The notes: generated by a model from the sequence alone, not told the origin. A stretch of DNA of 54,628 nucleotides from Lachnospiraceae bacterium (GCA_024684215.1 JAIKXH010000031.1:1-54628); one strand, 5' to 3'. Shown: positions 44,841-54,428, counted from the first letter of the stretch. Made by a program: numbers and translations.

Positions 44841-45614
44841 ATGATGGAAAAAACCATACTTTTTATTTCGGACAGGGAATCGTTCATAATTAAGTCTATA
44901 ATCAAAAACATCGAAAATGCCGGTGTAAAGTGTACTTTTTGCCAGCTTAAGGTAAATGAGCTGATGAAGTATAAAGAAGACATAAACGGAGATATTTACC
45001 TTTATATCGATGATAAAAATGATATCGACGAAATGGGCAGCACCTATCTGAGAGATATGGTTAAGGATATGGATTATAATCTTTACCTTATCGGTTATAA
45101 GGAAGATGTGGACCAGTTAAAGGCTGAAGTTTTTAGCGGATGTGTGGCCGGGGAGTATATGAGACCGGTAAATGCCGGAACCTTGGCAACAGATATAGTT
45201 AACAGCTCCAGTGACGAGAACCGTAAAAGCAGGATGAAACATATACTTGTTGTTGATGATTCCGGTACTATGCTCACCACGATAAAGAGCTGGCTTGACG
45301 ATAAGTATCGCGTTACGCCTGTTAACTCCGCTATGAATGCCATAAGCTTTCTTTCAAAGGAGCGTCCGGACCTTATACTTTTGGATTATGAGATGCCTGT
45401 GTGCAACGGACCGAAGTTTTTGGAGATGATGAGGACCGATGTGGACTGCGGAGATATTCCTGTTATGTTTCTCACGGGACATGACGATGCCGGAAGCGTA
45501 AGGAGCGTTTTAGCACTCAAGCCTGTCGGATATTTGCTTAAATCCTTGCCAAAGGAGAAAATAGTCGGAGAGGTGGATGCCTTCTTCCAAAAGCAGAAAT
45601 TAAAGATGCAATGA
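44841..45614 (+). CDS. Two-domain response regulator: pseudo-receiver plus receiver
   Basis: 257 residues. The C-terminal receiver (about 132-255) is complete: VVDDSG acidic pair, phosphoacceptor D182 in LLDYEMP, FLTGHDD and YLLKS. The N-terminal half is receiver-sized but without the conserved pocket. There is no output domain. It starts five bases after the hybrid kinase and has AGGAGG (44825-44830) inside the kinase's last codons, so the two are translated together and it is the obvious acceptor from the kinase's Hpt. A close paralogue lies at 5479. A second ATG at 44844 is possible. Confidence 0.88.
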   Translation: MMEKTILFISDRESFIIKSIIKNIENAGVKCTFCQLKVNELMKYKEDINGDIYLYIDDKNDIDEMGSTYLRDMVKDMDYNLYLIGYKEDVDQLKAEVFSGCVAGEYMRPVNAGTLATDIVNSSSDENRKSRMKHILVVDDSGTMLTTIKSWLDDKYRVTPVNSAMNAISFLSKERPDLILLDYEMPVCNGPKFLEMMRTDVDCGDIPVMFLTGHDDAGSVRSVLALKPVGYLLKSLPKEKIVGEVDAFFQKQKLKMQ

Positions 45615-45625
45615 TGTGGTTTTAA

Positions 45626-45659
45626 AGCGTAGCAGTTTATGACTGCTACGCTGTTTTTT
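45626..45659 (+). terminator. Intrinsic terminator of the signalling operon
   Basis: AGCGTAGCAG (45626-45635) pairs perfectly with CTGCTACGCT (45643-45652) and is followed by G and seven T. It closes the unit that begins with the GH2 gene. Confidence 0.9.
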
Positions 45660-45822
45660 TGCACAAGGGAAATATGGCAGTAGCATTTTTGGCAATGGTG
45701 TTAATAAAGCCGATACGATTTTGGATGAGATGAATTTGTAGAATAAAAACCCAAAATACAACTACAAGTAGAAAAATATGTATACTATAGTAATAACACA
45801 ATTTATAATTGAAAATAGATAT

Positions 45823-45850
45823 TTGGTTCAACTGATACGTATGGTATACT
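45823..45850 (+). promoter_or_regulatory. Promoter for the ABC transporter pair
   Basis: TTGGTT (45823-45828) and TATACT (45845-45850) are spaced by 16 bases, and TGG before the -10 makes it an extended -10. The gap 45615-45954 (340 bases) otherwise holds only the terminator at 45626 and AT-rich sequence; about 105 bases lie between this promoter and the start codon. Confidence 0.55.
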
Positions 45851-45954
45851 CTGAATGAATCAACTAAGCAATGAGTTTTACTCTATAGTTGTTGTCGGAA
45901 AAAATGAAAAAGACATTTGCCGATAAATAATCGGTCGGGGAGGGAGAAAACATC

Positions 45955-47853
45955 ATGTCAGACTTTAAAGAAAGCAAAGATAATCCTTTGCACAAAGATT
46001 TCGGTATATGGAGTAATACGAAGTATATATTTAAAAAGATGGCGAAATACTATCCATCTGTTATAGCAATAATGCTGCTCGGCGTTATCTGTAACTCGGT
46101 TTTGTCATATTTTTGGGGGATTTTCGGAAAGTATGTCATAGATATCATTGAGGCGGGGATGTCTAAAAAAGAGGCAGTAACGGCGCTTATAAAGCTCATT
46201 GCTTTTCTCGGAAGCATAGCAGTAGCTTTACAAGTTGGCGTGGCGGTATGGAATCATAAATGCTGGTACAGATACATCTTTGTGAGAATGTATATGATAA
46301 CCGAGAGAGTTTCAAAGGTTCTTCGCATAAATTTTGAACTTTTGGAGAGGCCGGACGTACTTGATATCTCAGAGAGAGCGGCACAGGCTACGGGCGGAAA
46401 TTGGAACGGCGTTGAAGGAATGATGCAATATACGGAGCAGATACTTCAAAGCTTAGTTACCACGGTAGTCACATTTGTTGCCGTCACCGTTCTTGACTGG
46501 AGACTGATACTGGCGCTGGTGGTTTTATGCGCACTTCAGTTTTTATTTTACAGATGGGTCGTAAAAAAGGATAAAAAAGAAGTATGGGATAAGCTCTCAA
46601 ACACCTGGAGAAAGACAAATTATATGGAAAGGGTCACCCAGGATTTTGAGTACGCCAAGGATATAAGACTCTTTTCGCTCAGCGAATTTTTGGCTGCCAA
46701 GCAACAGAAGGTTTATGACGGCAAGATAAAGAGACTTGATTATCATCATAATATATGGTTTGTAAACGGCGTGGTAAGCCAGATGCTTTACGTATTTATG
46801 AGAATACTTATATATGGCGCCTTGTACGCGGCCGTATTCAAGGACAATTTAAGTATCGGTAATTTTACTTTGTTTTTATCGCTTGCATTGGCTTTTTCCG
46901 GGGCACTTCAAAATATGCTTCAACGATTCGGCGATTTAAAAAGATGCTCTCTTGAGACCGACGATTTCAGATCGTTTGTAGAGCTTGACTTAGGTGACGA
47001 TGAAAAAGACTGCATACCTCTTAAGAAGGCGGATTCGTACGAGATAGAGTTTAAGAATGTCAGCTACAAATACCGTAAGGCGGACGGATATGCTTTAAAG
47101 AATCTAAATCTGAAGCTGAAAAAGGGTGAAAAGCTTGCGGTAGTAGGACTTAACGGCGCGGGTAAAACTACGATGATAAAGCTTCTCCTTAGGCTCTATG
47201 ATCCGACTGAGGGCGTGATCACGCTAAACGGAGTGGACATCAAAAAATATAAGAGAGAGGATTATTATAAGCTCTTTTCTCCTGTTTTCCAGGATATAGA
47301 TATCTTTGCTTTTTTGATGAGCGAGAACATCGCGATGGAAGACAGAGAAAAGCTTGATATAAAAAAGGCCGAAAAAGCGGTAAGAGATGCGGGACTTTCC
47401 GACAAGATAGACAGTCTGCCAAGGGGAGTTGAAACACCGCTTACCAATATAGTCGAAGACGACGGAATAGATTTATCAGGTGGCGAAAAGCAAAAGCTTG
47501 CACTTGCAAGAGCGCTTTATAAGGGCGCAAAGATAATCGTTTTGGACGAGCCAACATCTGCGCTTGATGCTATAGCGGAGCAGCAGCTTTACGAAAAATT
47601 TGACGATATGGTAGGAGATAAGTCTGCGGTTTATATTTCACACAGGCTTGCATCCACCAGATTTTGCGACCGGATTGCAATGTTCAAAGAAGGACGCATG
47701 GTTGAGTACGGATCTCATGACGAACTGATGGACAAAGGCGGCGAGTATGCGCAGATGTTTAATGTTCAGGCTCAGTATTACAAAGAGGGTGTAAATGACC
47801 AAGATAATGAAGGGGGCATAAATGAAGGAAAGGGGGAGAGTATCTATGCGTAA
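45955..47853 (+). CDS. ABC exporter half-transporter, subunit 1
   Basis: 632 residues, permease and ATPase fused. Six membrane helices (about 30-330) precede the nucleotide-binding domain with Walker A GLNGAGKTT, signature DLSGGEKQK, Walker B IIVLDEPTSALD and H-loop YISHRLAS. It should pair with the next gene product as a heterodimeric exporter of the MsbA/LmrA type. The cargo cannot be read; no peptide precursor or modification gene is adjacent. GGGGAGGGAG precedes the ATG. The stop overlaps the next start by eight bases. Confidence 0.88.
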   Translation: MSDFKESKDNPLHKDFGIWSNTKYIFKKMAKYYPSVIAIMLLGVICNSVLSYFWGIFGKYVIDIIEAGMSKKEAVTALIKLIAFLGSIAVALQVGVAVWNHKCWYRYIFVRMYMITERVSKVLRINFELLERPDVLDISERAAQATGGNWNGVEGMMQYTEQILQSLVTTVVTFVAVTVLDWRLILALVVLCALQFLFYRWVVKKDKKEVWDKLSNTWRKTNYMERVTQDFEYAKDIRLFSLSEFLAAKQQKVYDGKIKRLDYHHNIWFVNGVVSQMLYVFMRILIYGALYAAVFKDNLSIGNFTLFLSLALAFSGALQNMLQRFGDLKRCSLETDDFRSFVELDLGDDEKDCIPLKKADSYEIEFKNVSYKYRKADGYALKNLNLKLKKGEKLAVVGLNGAGKTTMIKLLLRLYDPTEGVITLNGVDIKKYKREDYYKLFSPVFQDIDIFAFLMSENIAMEDREKLDIKKAEKAVRDAGLSDKIDSLPRGVETPLTNIVEDDGIDLSGGEKQKLALARALYKGAKIIVLDEPTSALDAIAEQQLYEKFDDMVGDKSAVYISHRLASTRFCDRIAMFKEGRMVEYGSHDELMDKGGEYAQMFNVQAQYYKEGVNDQDNEGGINEGKGESIYA

Positions 47854-49654
47854 AGATAATAACGGAGCAACCTCGCAGATAAAAAAAATAGCAGAGGTTG
47901 TCAAGGTGCTTTTTTCCACTGCGGGAAAGAAATATCCGCTTTTTTTTGCGGCGGAGAGCTTTAAGACTGTTTTACTTATATTACAGCCGTTTGTGGCACT
48001 TTATATTTCGCCGCTTATAGTTGATGAGATCGTGGGGGAGAGAAACTTAAAAAAGCTCATCATATATGCGCTCGTGCTTATAATAGGCGAATTTGTTTTA
48101 CAGGTACTTGTAAGCAAGTGCGGTAACGCTATAAGCAAGTATAAAGAGAGGCTTGATAATTATTTTAACGTGCTTATCGGAAAACATTCGATGGAACTGG
48201 ATTTTCAGCTCACCGAAGATAAAGCAGCGCTTGAACAGATTGAAAAAGCCAGAACCGGTATGAGCTGGTATTCCGAGGGAGTTTACGGTGTTGCCGAAGC
48301 GGTATTTTCCTTTATCGGAAATGTGTTTAAGGTGGCGGGATTTGTCACCGTACTGGCAATGCATGCACCCTTACTTTTAGTATTTATAGCAGTTTATGTA
48401 ATCATCAATTTCTTTATCACCGTAAAGATAAACAAGATAAGCATAGAGGCTTTTGCGAAGCTTTCCAAGGTCAACAGACTTTTCGGATACTTTGGATGGG
48501 AAATCGTGGATATCAGGTTTGGTAAGGATATCAGGCTTTACGGGGCCGACAATATGATGCTGGATTCATGGAAAAAGAACACTGATGCCAGCAATAAACA
48601 CTGGAAATGGCAGGGCAATACCCAGTATAAATACGGTGTTTTGTCAAGCCTTCTCGGGGTGCTACGAACCATTCTTTCGTATTTTTATGTTGCTTATCTG
48701 GCAATCTCGGGAAACTTCGGAGTAGCCATATTTACTCAGCTTATCGCAGCGCAGGGAGGACTCGATGCGACTCTCGGCGGACTGATATGGAATGTTACGG
48801 ATCTTGTCAGAAAGTGCAACTACGCTTATGAGTATGTTTTGTTTATGAACTACCCCGCAGCACTTACAAAAGGAGACAAAGCTCTCGAGAAGAAAGACCA
48901 TGAGATTGAGTTTAAGCACGTAAGCTTTGCATATCCGGGAACCGATCGAAAGGTCCTTGATGATATAAGCATAAAAATAGCTCCGGGCGAGCATTTATCC
49001 ATAGTTGGACTTAACGGTGCCGGAAAGACCACATTTATAAAGCTTCTCTGCAGGCTTTACGATCCCACTGAAGGGGAGATACTTTTAGACGGCGTAAATA
49101 TAAAAGAGTATGACTATAAGCAGTATATGGAGCAGTTTGCACCGGTGTTCCAGGATTTCAGGCTCTTTGCGCTCACTTTAGGAGACAATATCTCATTTGA
49201 CAGAGCTACCTCAGAAAAAGAGCAAAAAAGGATCGATGAGCTTATTAAGCTTGTAGGTCTCGAAACGCTTATGGAAAAGCTCGATAAAGGCAAAGACAGC
49301 AACATTTTTAAGTACTTCGACGAGGAAGGTATAGAGCCCTCGGGCGGCGAGCAGCAAAAGATAGCCATAGCAAGAGCACTGTACAAGGATTCGCCCGTTG
49401 TAATACTTGATGAGCCGACAGCGGCCTTAGACCCTATAGCAGAGTACGATATTTACCGTCAGTTTAATACTCTCATCGGAGGAAAAAGCGCATTCTACAT
49501 ATCTCACAGGCTCTCAAGCTGCCAGTTCTGCGACAAGATCGCGGTATTTAGCGGCGGCAAGATAGCGGAGTACGGTACCCATGAGCAGCTTGAAAAGATT
49601 GCAGGGGGTATATATGCCACAATGTTTGAAGCACAGGCCAAGTATTACAGATAA
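47846..49654 (+). CDS. ABC exporter half-transporter, subunit 2
   Basis: 602 residues. Six membrane helices (about 25-320) are followed by an ATPase with Walker A GLNGAGKTT, signature EPSGGEQQK, Walker B VVILDEPTAALD and H-loop YISHRLSS. The signature has Pro where subunit 1 has Leu, a mild asymmetry common in heterodimeric exporters. ATG 47846 is preferred because AGGGGGAG at 47831-47838 serves it; the in-frame ATG at 47822 would extend 24 bases further into subunit 1. A 35-bp tandem repeat begins at its stop codon. Confidence 0.87.
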   Translation: MRKDNNGATSQIKKIAEVVKVLFSTAGKKYPLFFAAESFKTVLLILQPFVALYISPLIVDEIVGERNLKKLIIYALVLIIGEFVLQVLVSKCGNAISKYKERLDNYFNVLIGKHSMELDFQLTEDKAALEQIEKARTGMSWYSEGVYGVAEAVFSFIGNVFKVAGFVTVLAMHAPLLLVFIAVYVIINFFITVKINKISIEAFAKLSKVNRLFGYFGWEIVDIRFGKDIRLYGADNMMLDSWKKNTDASNKHWKWQGNTQYKYGVLSSLLGVLRTILSYFYVAYLAISGNFGVAIFTQLIAAQGGLDATLGGLIWNVTDLVRKCNYAYEYVLFMNYPAALTKGDKALEKKDHEIEFKHVSFAYPGTDRKVLDDISIKIAPGEHLSIVGLNGAGKTTFIKLLCRLYDPTEGEILLDGVNIKEYDYKQYMEQFAPVFQDFRLFALTLGDNISFDRATSEKEQKRIDELIKLVGLETLMEKLDKGKDSNIFKYFDEEGIEPSGGEQQKIAIARALYKDSPVVILDEPTAALDPIAEYDIYRQFNTLIGGKSAFYISHRLSSCQFCDKIAVFSGGKIAEYGTHEQLEKIAGGIYATMFEAQAKYYR

Positions 49655-49740
49655 ATCCCGGCGCAGGTAAAGGCCTGCGCCGCGGATAGTATACGGCTTA
49701 GGCAAAGGCCTGCGCCGCGGATAAATACCGGCGCGGGTAA
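49653..49740 (+). repeat. 35-bp GC-rich tandem repeat, 2.5 copies
   Basis: Two full 35-base units (49653-49687 and 49688-49722) and an 18-base third (49723-49740). The last 18 bases of each full unit are identical (CAAAGGCCTGCGCCGCGG-like core). Within unit 1, GGCGCAGG and CCTGCGCC form an 8-bp hairpin. It starts inside the stop codon of the ABC gene and contrasts strongly with the AT-rich flank. Confidence 0.8.
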
Positions 49741-49801
49741 CAACGCAAAATATGACCAGCCCTTAACAAAAGATAGTGAGTAAGAAAAAGCCCGTTATGA
49801 T

Positions 49802-49842
49802 AGATTTTGAGTATGAGGAATTATACTCAAAATCTATTTTTT
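49802..49842 (+). terminator. Terminator or palindromic operator before the GH8 gene
   Basis: AGATTTTGAGTAT (49802-49814) and ATACTCAAAATCT (49823-49835) are a perfect 13-bp stem with an 8-base loop, followed by A and six T. It probably ends the ABC operon. Its symmetry and its place 55 bases before GH8 also fit a regulator site. Confidence 0.75.
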
Positions 49843-49897
49843 GTGCCTGATTTATTTTTGTTTTTTTGGCGAAAATTTTTAAGTGAGGGAGAGAGTA

Positions 49898-51025
49898 ATG
49901 AACCCGAATTACAGAAACGTATTTGCACAGGTCGGTATTCCGGAGAGTGAAGTAGAAGCCAGGCTTAAGGAGTTAAAGGAGCAATTCTTCCACGGAGATG
50001 ACTCTTTTTACCATGAAACAGCTGACGGCATGGCTTATCTTGAGGATACCGGCAATTTTGATGCCAGAACTGAAGGAATGAGTTACGGCATGATGATCTG
50101 CCTTCAGCTTGACATGAAGGAAGAGTTTGACCGCATCTGGAAATGGGCAAAAAAGTATATGTACATGACCGAAGGCTATAACGAGGGATATTTTGCATGG
50201 TCATGTGCCACCGACGGAAAGAAAAATGCCGACGGAGCAGCTCCCGACGGAGAAGAGTTTTTTGCTATGTCTTTACTGTTTGCAAGCCACAGATGGGGAG
50301 ACGGCGAGGGAGATTTAAACTACTCCGAGCAGGCCAAGGCCATTTTAAAGGCAATGGTACATAAGGGAGAAAACGGACGCGAGGGCGTTCCCATGTTTAA
50401 CAGAGATAATCATCAGATTCTCTTTGTGCCGGGCATTGATTATACCGACCCTTCTTACCACTTGCCTCATTTCTATGAACTTTGGGCAAAGTGGGGCAAT
50501 GAAGAAGACAAGGAATTTTTTGAAAAAGCAGCCAAGGTAAGTCGTGAGTATCTGGCTAAAGCCTGCCACGAAAAGACCGGATTTTCCGCTGAGTATGCGG
50601 AATTTGACGGATCGCCCATGTCACGCCCCATCCCCTGGACAAAGGACAGACATGACTGGTTTTTCAGCGATGCGTACAGGACTGCAGCCAATATCGGACT
50701 TGATTATGCATGGTTTGGAAAAGACGAGGGTCAGGTTAAGGCAGCATACAATATCCAGAGATTTCTGCTTGAAGATATGAGAAATGATTCTTATCACATT
50801 TACGAAGTCGACGGAAAGATAGCCGGTGAAAAAGCACTTCACCCCTTTGCCATAACCGCAACCGTTGCACAGAGCACTCTTGCGACAGAACTTGACGATG
50901 TGGCTGCGGAGTGGGTAAAGAAGTTTTACAATATGCCGCTTCGCACCGGAGAGAGAAGATATTACGATAACTGTCTGTATATGTTTGCTTTCCTTGCACT
51001 CAGCGGAAACTACAGGATTTATTAA
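49898..51025 (+). CDS. GH8 reducing-end xylose-releasing exo-oligoxylanase
   Basis: 375 residues, close to the length of the Rex enzymes. It removes xylose from the reducing end of xylo-oligosaccharides. The general acid is E59 in RTEGMSYGM and the probable base D258 in FFSDAYRTAAN, both in the typical GH8 (alpha/alpha)6 setting. Aromatic motifs AWSCATDG and DGEEFFAMSLLFAS are as in Rex. No signal peptide: cytoplasmic. ATG 49898 follows GAGGGAGAG; an in-frame GTG at 49883 lies upstream of that site. First gene of a three-gene xylan cluster. Confidence 0.88.
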   Translation: MNPNYRNVFAQVGIPESEVEARLKELKEQFFHGDDSFYHETADGMAYLEDTGNFDARTEGMSYGMMICLQLDMKEEFDRIWKWAKKYMYMTEGYNEGYFAWSCATDGKKNADGAAPDGEEFFAMSLLFASHRWGDGEGDLNYSEQAKAILKAMVHKGENGREGVPMFNRDNHQILFVPGIDYTDPSYHLPHFYELWAKWGNEEDKEFFEKAAKVSREYLAKACHEKTGFSAEYAEFDGSPMSRPIPWTKDRHDWFFSDAYRTAANIGLDYAWFGKDEGQVKAAYNIQRFLLEDMRNDSYHIYEVDGKIAGEKALHPFAITATVAQSTLATELDDVAAEWVKKFYNMPLRTGERRYYDNCLYMFAFLALSGNYRIY

Positions 51026-51088
51026 TTTTAGCCTAAGGATGCAAGCACGATAAATCTGCAAATATGAGTCAGACAGGAGGCTATAATA

Positions 51089-52825
51089 ATGACAGAAGAA
51101 AGAAGAGGGCCGGTAGCACCCAAGGATCCCACAGCAAAGAGACCTTGCTACTTTATCATGAAAAACAAGGATGTTTGCGCATCTCCCCAGGCAGATGGCA
51201 GAGGCATCCAGTTTATATACGAGAGTGACGGCAGACTTAAAGCGGCTGCAAAACTGGTTGGAAGCTTAGAGGATGAAAACATGATCTCCGAACTTGATAC
51301 GGTTTCCGGAATCAGAAAACAGGTTCATTCTATCGGCGTCTCGGTTCAAAAGCCCGGAGAGCCCTGCGATGTTAAATTTGCTTTTCAGATGTACGGACAC
51401 ACCGATCCTTACGTATCGGGAACCACTCTTTATATGACCGTTCCTTCAGACGGAATGGAAATGGTGATGGAGCTTGATAAGTGTGAGTGGTCGGACGATG
51501 ATAATACTCCGGGCCAGATCAGATTTGAGTTCCCTGAGGCCGGAATGCAGGCGAAGGTTTCGGTATGCTTTTATGTGAATGACGGTTATAACGCTCCAGA
51601 GCAAAAGACCGATAAAGAAATTGATTTTGAAAGCCCCGTATACCGCGAAATGATTGAAAGATCGCTTCTTCAAAAAGGAAATACTTCGAGGCTTAAAAAG
51701 GCTGTTGATAAGGCAAGACGCGGCGAGGAAGTAACCGTCGGATTTATAGGCGGTTCCATCACTCAGGGAGCCGGTGCGATTCCGATAAACGATAAGTGCT
51801 ATGCCTACAATGCATTTAAGGGATTTTGCGATTTGGCGGGCAGAGGATATGAAGACAATGTCAAGTATGTAAAAGCCGGCGTGGGGGGTACGCCTTCCGA
51901 GGTTGGCATGCTCAGGTATGAAAATGACGTCCTTGATAACGGAAATATCACTCCCGATGTTATGATCGTTGAATTTGCGGTTAATGATGAAGGCGACGAA
52001 ACCAAGGGCGAATGCTACGATTCACTTGTAAGAAAGATTTACAACAGTCCGAATAAACCCGCTGTAATCCTTCTTTTTGCAGTATTTGTTGACGGATACA
52101 ATCTTGAGGAAAGACTCAAATGCGTAGGCGAAGCTTACAGCCTTCCTATGGTGAGCACGAAAAAGAGCGTATACGATCAGTTCTACTACAGCGAAGAAGA
52201 GGGCGGAATCGTTTCCAAGAATCAATATTTCTATGATATGTATCATCCGACAAATGTTGGTCACAAGATTATGGCGGACGGACTGATAAATATGTTCAAG
52301 ATTGCTGATGAGTCTCCAATGGAGGATGATTTTGATATCACGAACATCAAACCTCCTAAGGGCGGAGAGTTTGAAAATGTTTACTTTATTGACAGAGCAA
52401 ATATTGATTCGAGTAAAGCAATCGTAAGCTACGATATTGGAGCTTTTACCGGTCACAGCACCGAGCTTCAGTATTGTGAAAGAAATCTTGATCTCGGAGG
52501 TTCTCCCGAATTTAACAATAACTGGTTATATGACGGAAAATCTTGTGAAGATAAAACGAAGGCGGTATTTACAGCCAGAGTTAATTGCAGCGCACTCCTT
52601 GTGGCATACATGGATTCGGCATCAATAGAAGTAGGAACTGCGCAGGTTTTTGTAGACGGGGAGGAAAAGCTTTCCATAGATCCGCATATCGTTGGCTGGC
52701 AGCATTGCAATGCGGTTATCGCATTCAGAGGCGGAGAGAGAAAAGAAAGAGAAATAAAAGTAGTCATTCCCGAAAAAGATGTCGATAAGAGATTTACGCT
52801 TCTTGGCTTCGGGATAGTTGATTAA
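51089..52825 (+). CDS. SGNH/GDSL-family esterase, probable acetylxylan esterase
   Basis: 578 residues, no signal peptide. An N-terminal beta-sandwich (about 20-190) precedes an SGNH hydrolase domain (about 205-410): nucleophile S223 in GFIGGSITQG, oxyanion Gly in GVGGTPSE, Asn in EFAVND, and the Asp-His pair D383 and H386 in DMYHPTNVGH. A second beta-sandwich of about 140 residues ends the protein. The setting between GH8 and GH43 argues for removal of acetyl groups from imported xylo-oligosaccharides. The acyl specificity is inferred only from context. AGGAGGC precedes the ATG. Confidence 0.85.
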   Translation: MTEERRGPVAPKDPTAKRPCYFIMKNKDVCASPQADGRGIQFIYESDGRLKAAAKLVGSLEDENMISELDTVSGIRKQVHSIGVSVQKPGEPCDVKFAFQMYGHTDPYVSGTTLYMTVPSDGMEMVMELDKCEWSDDDNTPGQIRFEFPEAGMQAKVSVCFYVNDGYNAPEQKTDKEIDFESPVYREMIERSLLQKGNTSRLKKAVDKARRGEEVTVGFIGGSITQGAGAIPINDKCYAYNAFKGFCDLAGRGYEDNVKYVKAGVGGTPSEVGMLRYENDVLDNGNITPDVMIVEFAVNDEGDETKGECYDSLVRKIYNSPNKPAVILLFAVFVDGYNLEERLKCVGEAYSLPMVSTKKSVYDQFYYSEEEGGIVSKNQYFYDMYHPTNVGHKIMADGLINMFKIADESPMEDDFDITNIKPPKGGEFENVYFIDRANIDSSKAIVSYDIGAFTGHSTELQYCERNLDLGGSPEFNNNWLYDGKSCEDKTKAVFTARVNCSALLVAYMDSASIEVGTAQVFVDGEEKLSIDPHIVGWQHCNAVIAFRGGERKEREIKVVIPEKDVDKRFTLLGFGIVD

Positions 52826-52833
52826 GGAGCATA

Positions 52834-54369
52834 ATGAAAAAACAGGTAAATCCTATTTTAAAAATGGATTATCCGGATCCGGATGTAATACGTGTAGGTG
52901 ATACTTATTATATGGTTTCCACCACTATGTATTTTATGCCCGGTTGCGTAATTTTAAGATCATACGATCTGGCTGAGTGGGAAATTGTCGGATATGTTTA
53001 CGATAAACTTGACGACTCACCGGAAGAAAGAATGGAGCTTGAAAGAAACGAATATGCCGGCGGAATGTGGGCACCATGTATCAGGTATCATGAGGGAGTT
53101 TTTTATATCTCTTTCAGGAGCAACAGCGGCGGAAAGAATTATATTTATCGTGCTGTCGATATTGAAGGCCCCTGGAAGAAAAATATACTTGAGGGCAGTT
53201 ATCACGACTCATCCCTTTTGTTCGATGATGACGGCAGAAAGTATATAGTTTACGGCAATACACAGATACACATAACCGAGCTTAACGAGGATCTTACCGG
53301 ACCAAGAAAAGGCGGATTGAACAGGATGCTTATCGAGGATAAGACTGATCATGGGCTTGGATATGAGGGATCACATATTTATAAAATCGGCGAGTATTAT
53401 TATCTGTTTGTTATTAACTGGCCCATAGGCGGGGTGAGAACCGAGAGCTGTTTTAGATCAAAATCTCTTGAAGGAGAATTTGAGGGAGGCGTAGTTCTTT
53501 CCTGTGGCACCGATTATTCCCCTACAGGAGTAGCGCAGGGCGGTATTATAGAGACTCTAAATGGCAAATGGTTCGGAATTTTGTTCCAGGATATGGGAGC
53601 TGTTGGAAGAATTCCCGTACTTGTACCTGTGACCTGGAAGGATGACTTTCCTGTATTTGGAGAAAACGGAAAGGTTCCGGATAAGCTTGAAGTGATAAGT
53701 TCAAGACCCAATTACCCTTATGAACCTTTGTACACTTCGGATAGATTTATTCCAAAAGACGACGTTCCGAAGGAAAAACAGCTTGCGCTTCCCTGGCAAT
53801 GGAATCACCAGCCGGACAATAATCTTTGGAGACTTTTGCCAGAAGGTGGTCTTGAGATAAAGACCGATAAGATTGCGATCAATCTTACTCATGCTAAAAA
53901 TACTCTTACGCAGCGTATGCTTTGGCCGGCCTGTGGGGCTGAGGTTACAATTGACGCATCTTCCATGCAGGACGGAGATATAGCAGGCTTGTGTGCACTC
54001 CAATACTGCTACGGAATGGTGGGCATATTAAAAGAACTCGGTACTTACTATCTTGTAAGAATAGTCAGAAATACCGAAAAAGATAAAGACAATATGGCAA
54101 GAGCCGACTTTATGCCCGGAGATCTCACGGACAAGATCAGGCTTGAAGGCCCCGAGGTTACCGTCTACCTCAAAGCAAATTTTGAGGAGTTTAAAGACAG
54201 ACTGGATTTCTATTATTTCAAAAACGATAAATTTGTAAAAGTGGGGACTCCTCACAAGATGGAATTTCGATTGTCACATTTTACCGGCAACAGATTCGGC
54301 CTTTGCTATTATTCAACCAAAAAGAGCGGCGGAAGAGCGGTATTTAAAAACTTTGTTTACAGCAATTGA
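52834..54369 (+). CDS. GH43 beta-xylosidase/arabinofuranosidase
   Basis: 511 residues. The five-bladed propeller catalytic domain (about 1-300) has the base Asp in MDYPDPDVIRVGDTYYMVS (D15), the pKa-tuning Asp in HDSSLLFDDDG and the acid Glu in YEGSHIYK. A C-terminal beta-sandwich (about 310-511) is the usual GH43 accessory domain of the xylosidase subfamilies. No signal peptide. It starts eight bases after the esterase stop with AAGGAG. It should release xylose or arabinose from xylo-oligosaccharides in the cytoplasm, completing the work of GH8. Confidence 0.9.
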   Translation: MKKQVNPILKMDYPDPDVIRVGDTYYMVSTTMYFMPGCVILRSYDLAEWEIVGYVYDKLDDSPEERMELERNEYAGGMWAPCIRYHEGVFYISFRSNSGGKNYIYRAVDIEGPWKKNILEGSYHDSSLLFDDDGRKYIVYGNTQIHITELNEDLTGPRKGGLNRMLIEDKTDHGLGYEGSHIYKIGEYYYLFVINWPIGGVRTESCFRSKSLEGEFEGGVVLSCGTDYSPTGVAQGGIIETLNGKWFGILFQDMGAVGRIPVLVPVTWKDDFPVFGENGKVPDKLEVISSRPNYPYEPLYTSDRFIPKDDVPKEKQLALPWQWNHQPDNNLWRLLPEGGLEIKTDKIAINLTHAKNTLTQRMLWPACGAEVTIDASSMQDGDIAGLCALQYCYGMVGILKELGTYYLVRIVRNTEKDKDNMARADFMPGDLTDKIRLEGPEVTVYLKANFEEFKDRLDFYYFKNDKFVKVGTPHKMEFRLSHFTGNRFGLCYYSTKKSGGRAVFKNFVYSN

Positions 54370-54428
54370 TTTTGTTTGCGGATAAATAACGTTATCAGCC
54401 TTTGCTTTTTGACTACATAGCAATAATT

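Noticed and set aside
45646-45831. Minus-strand 61-residue frame after the signalling operon
   Set aside because: It is AT-rich, covers the terminator and has no recognisable product; read as chance.
45955-49654. Bacteriocin or lantibiotic export system
   Set aside because: No precursor peptide, peptidase domain or modification enzyme is visible beside the two ABC genes.
49653-49740. CRISPR array
   Set aside because: The copies abut with no unique spacers and there are only about 2.5 of them.
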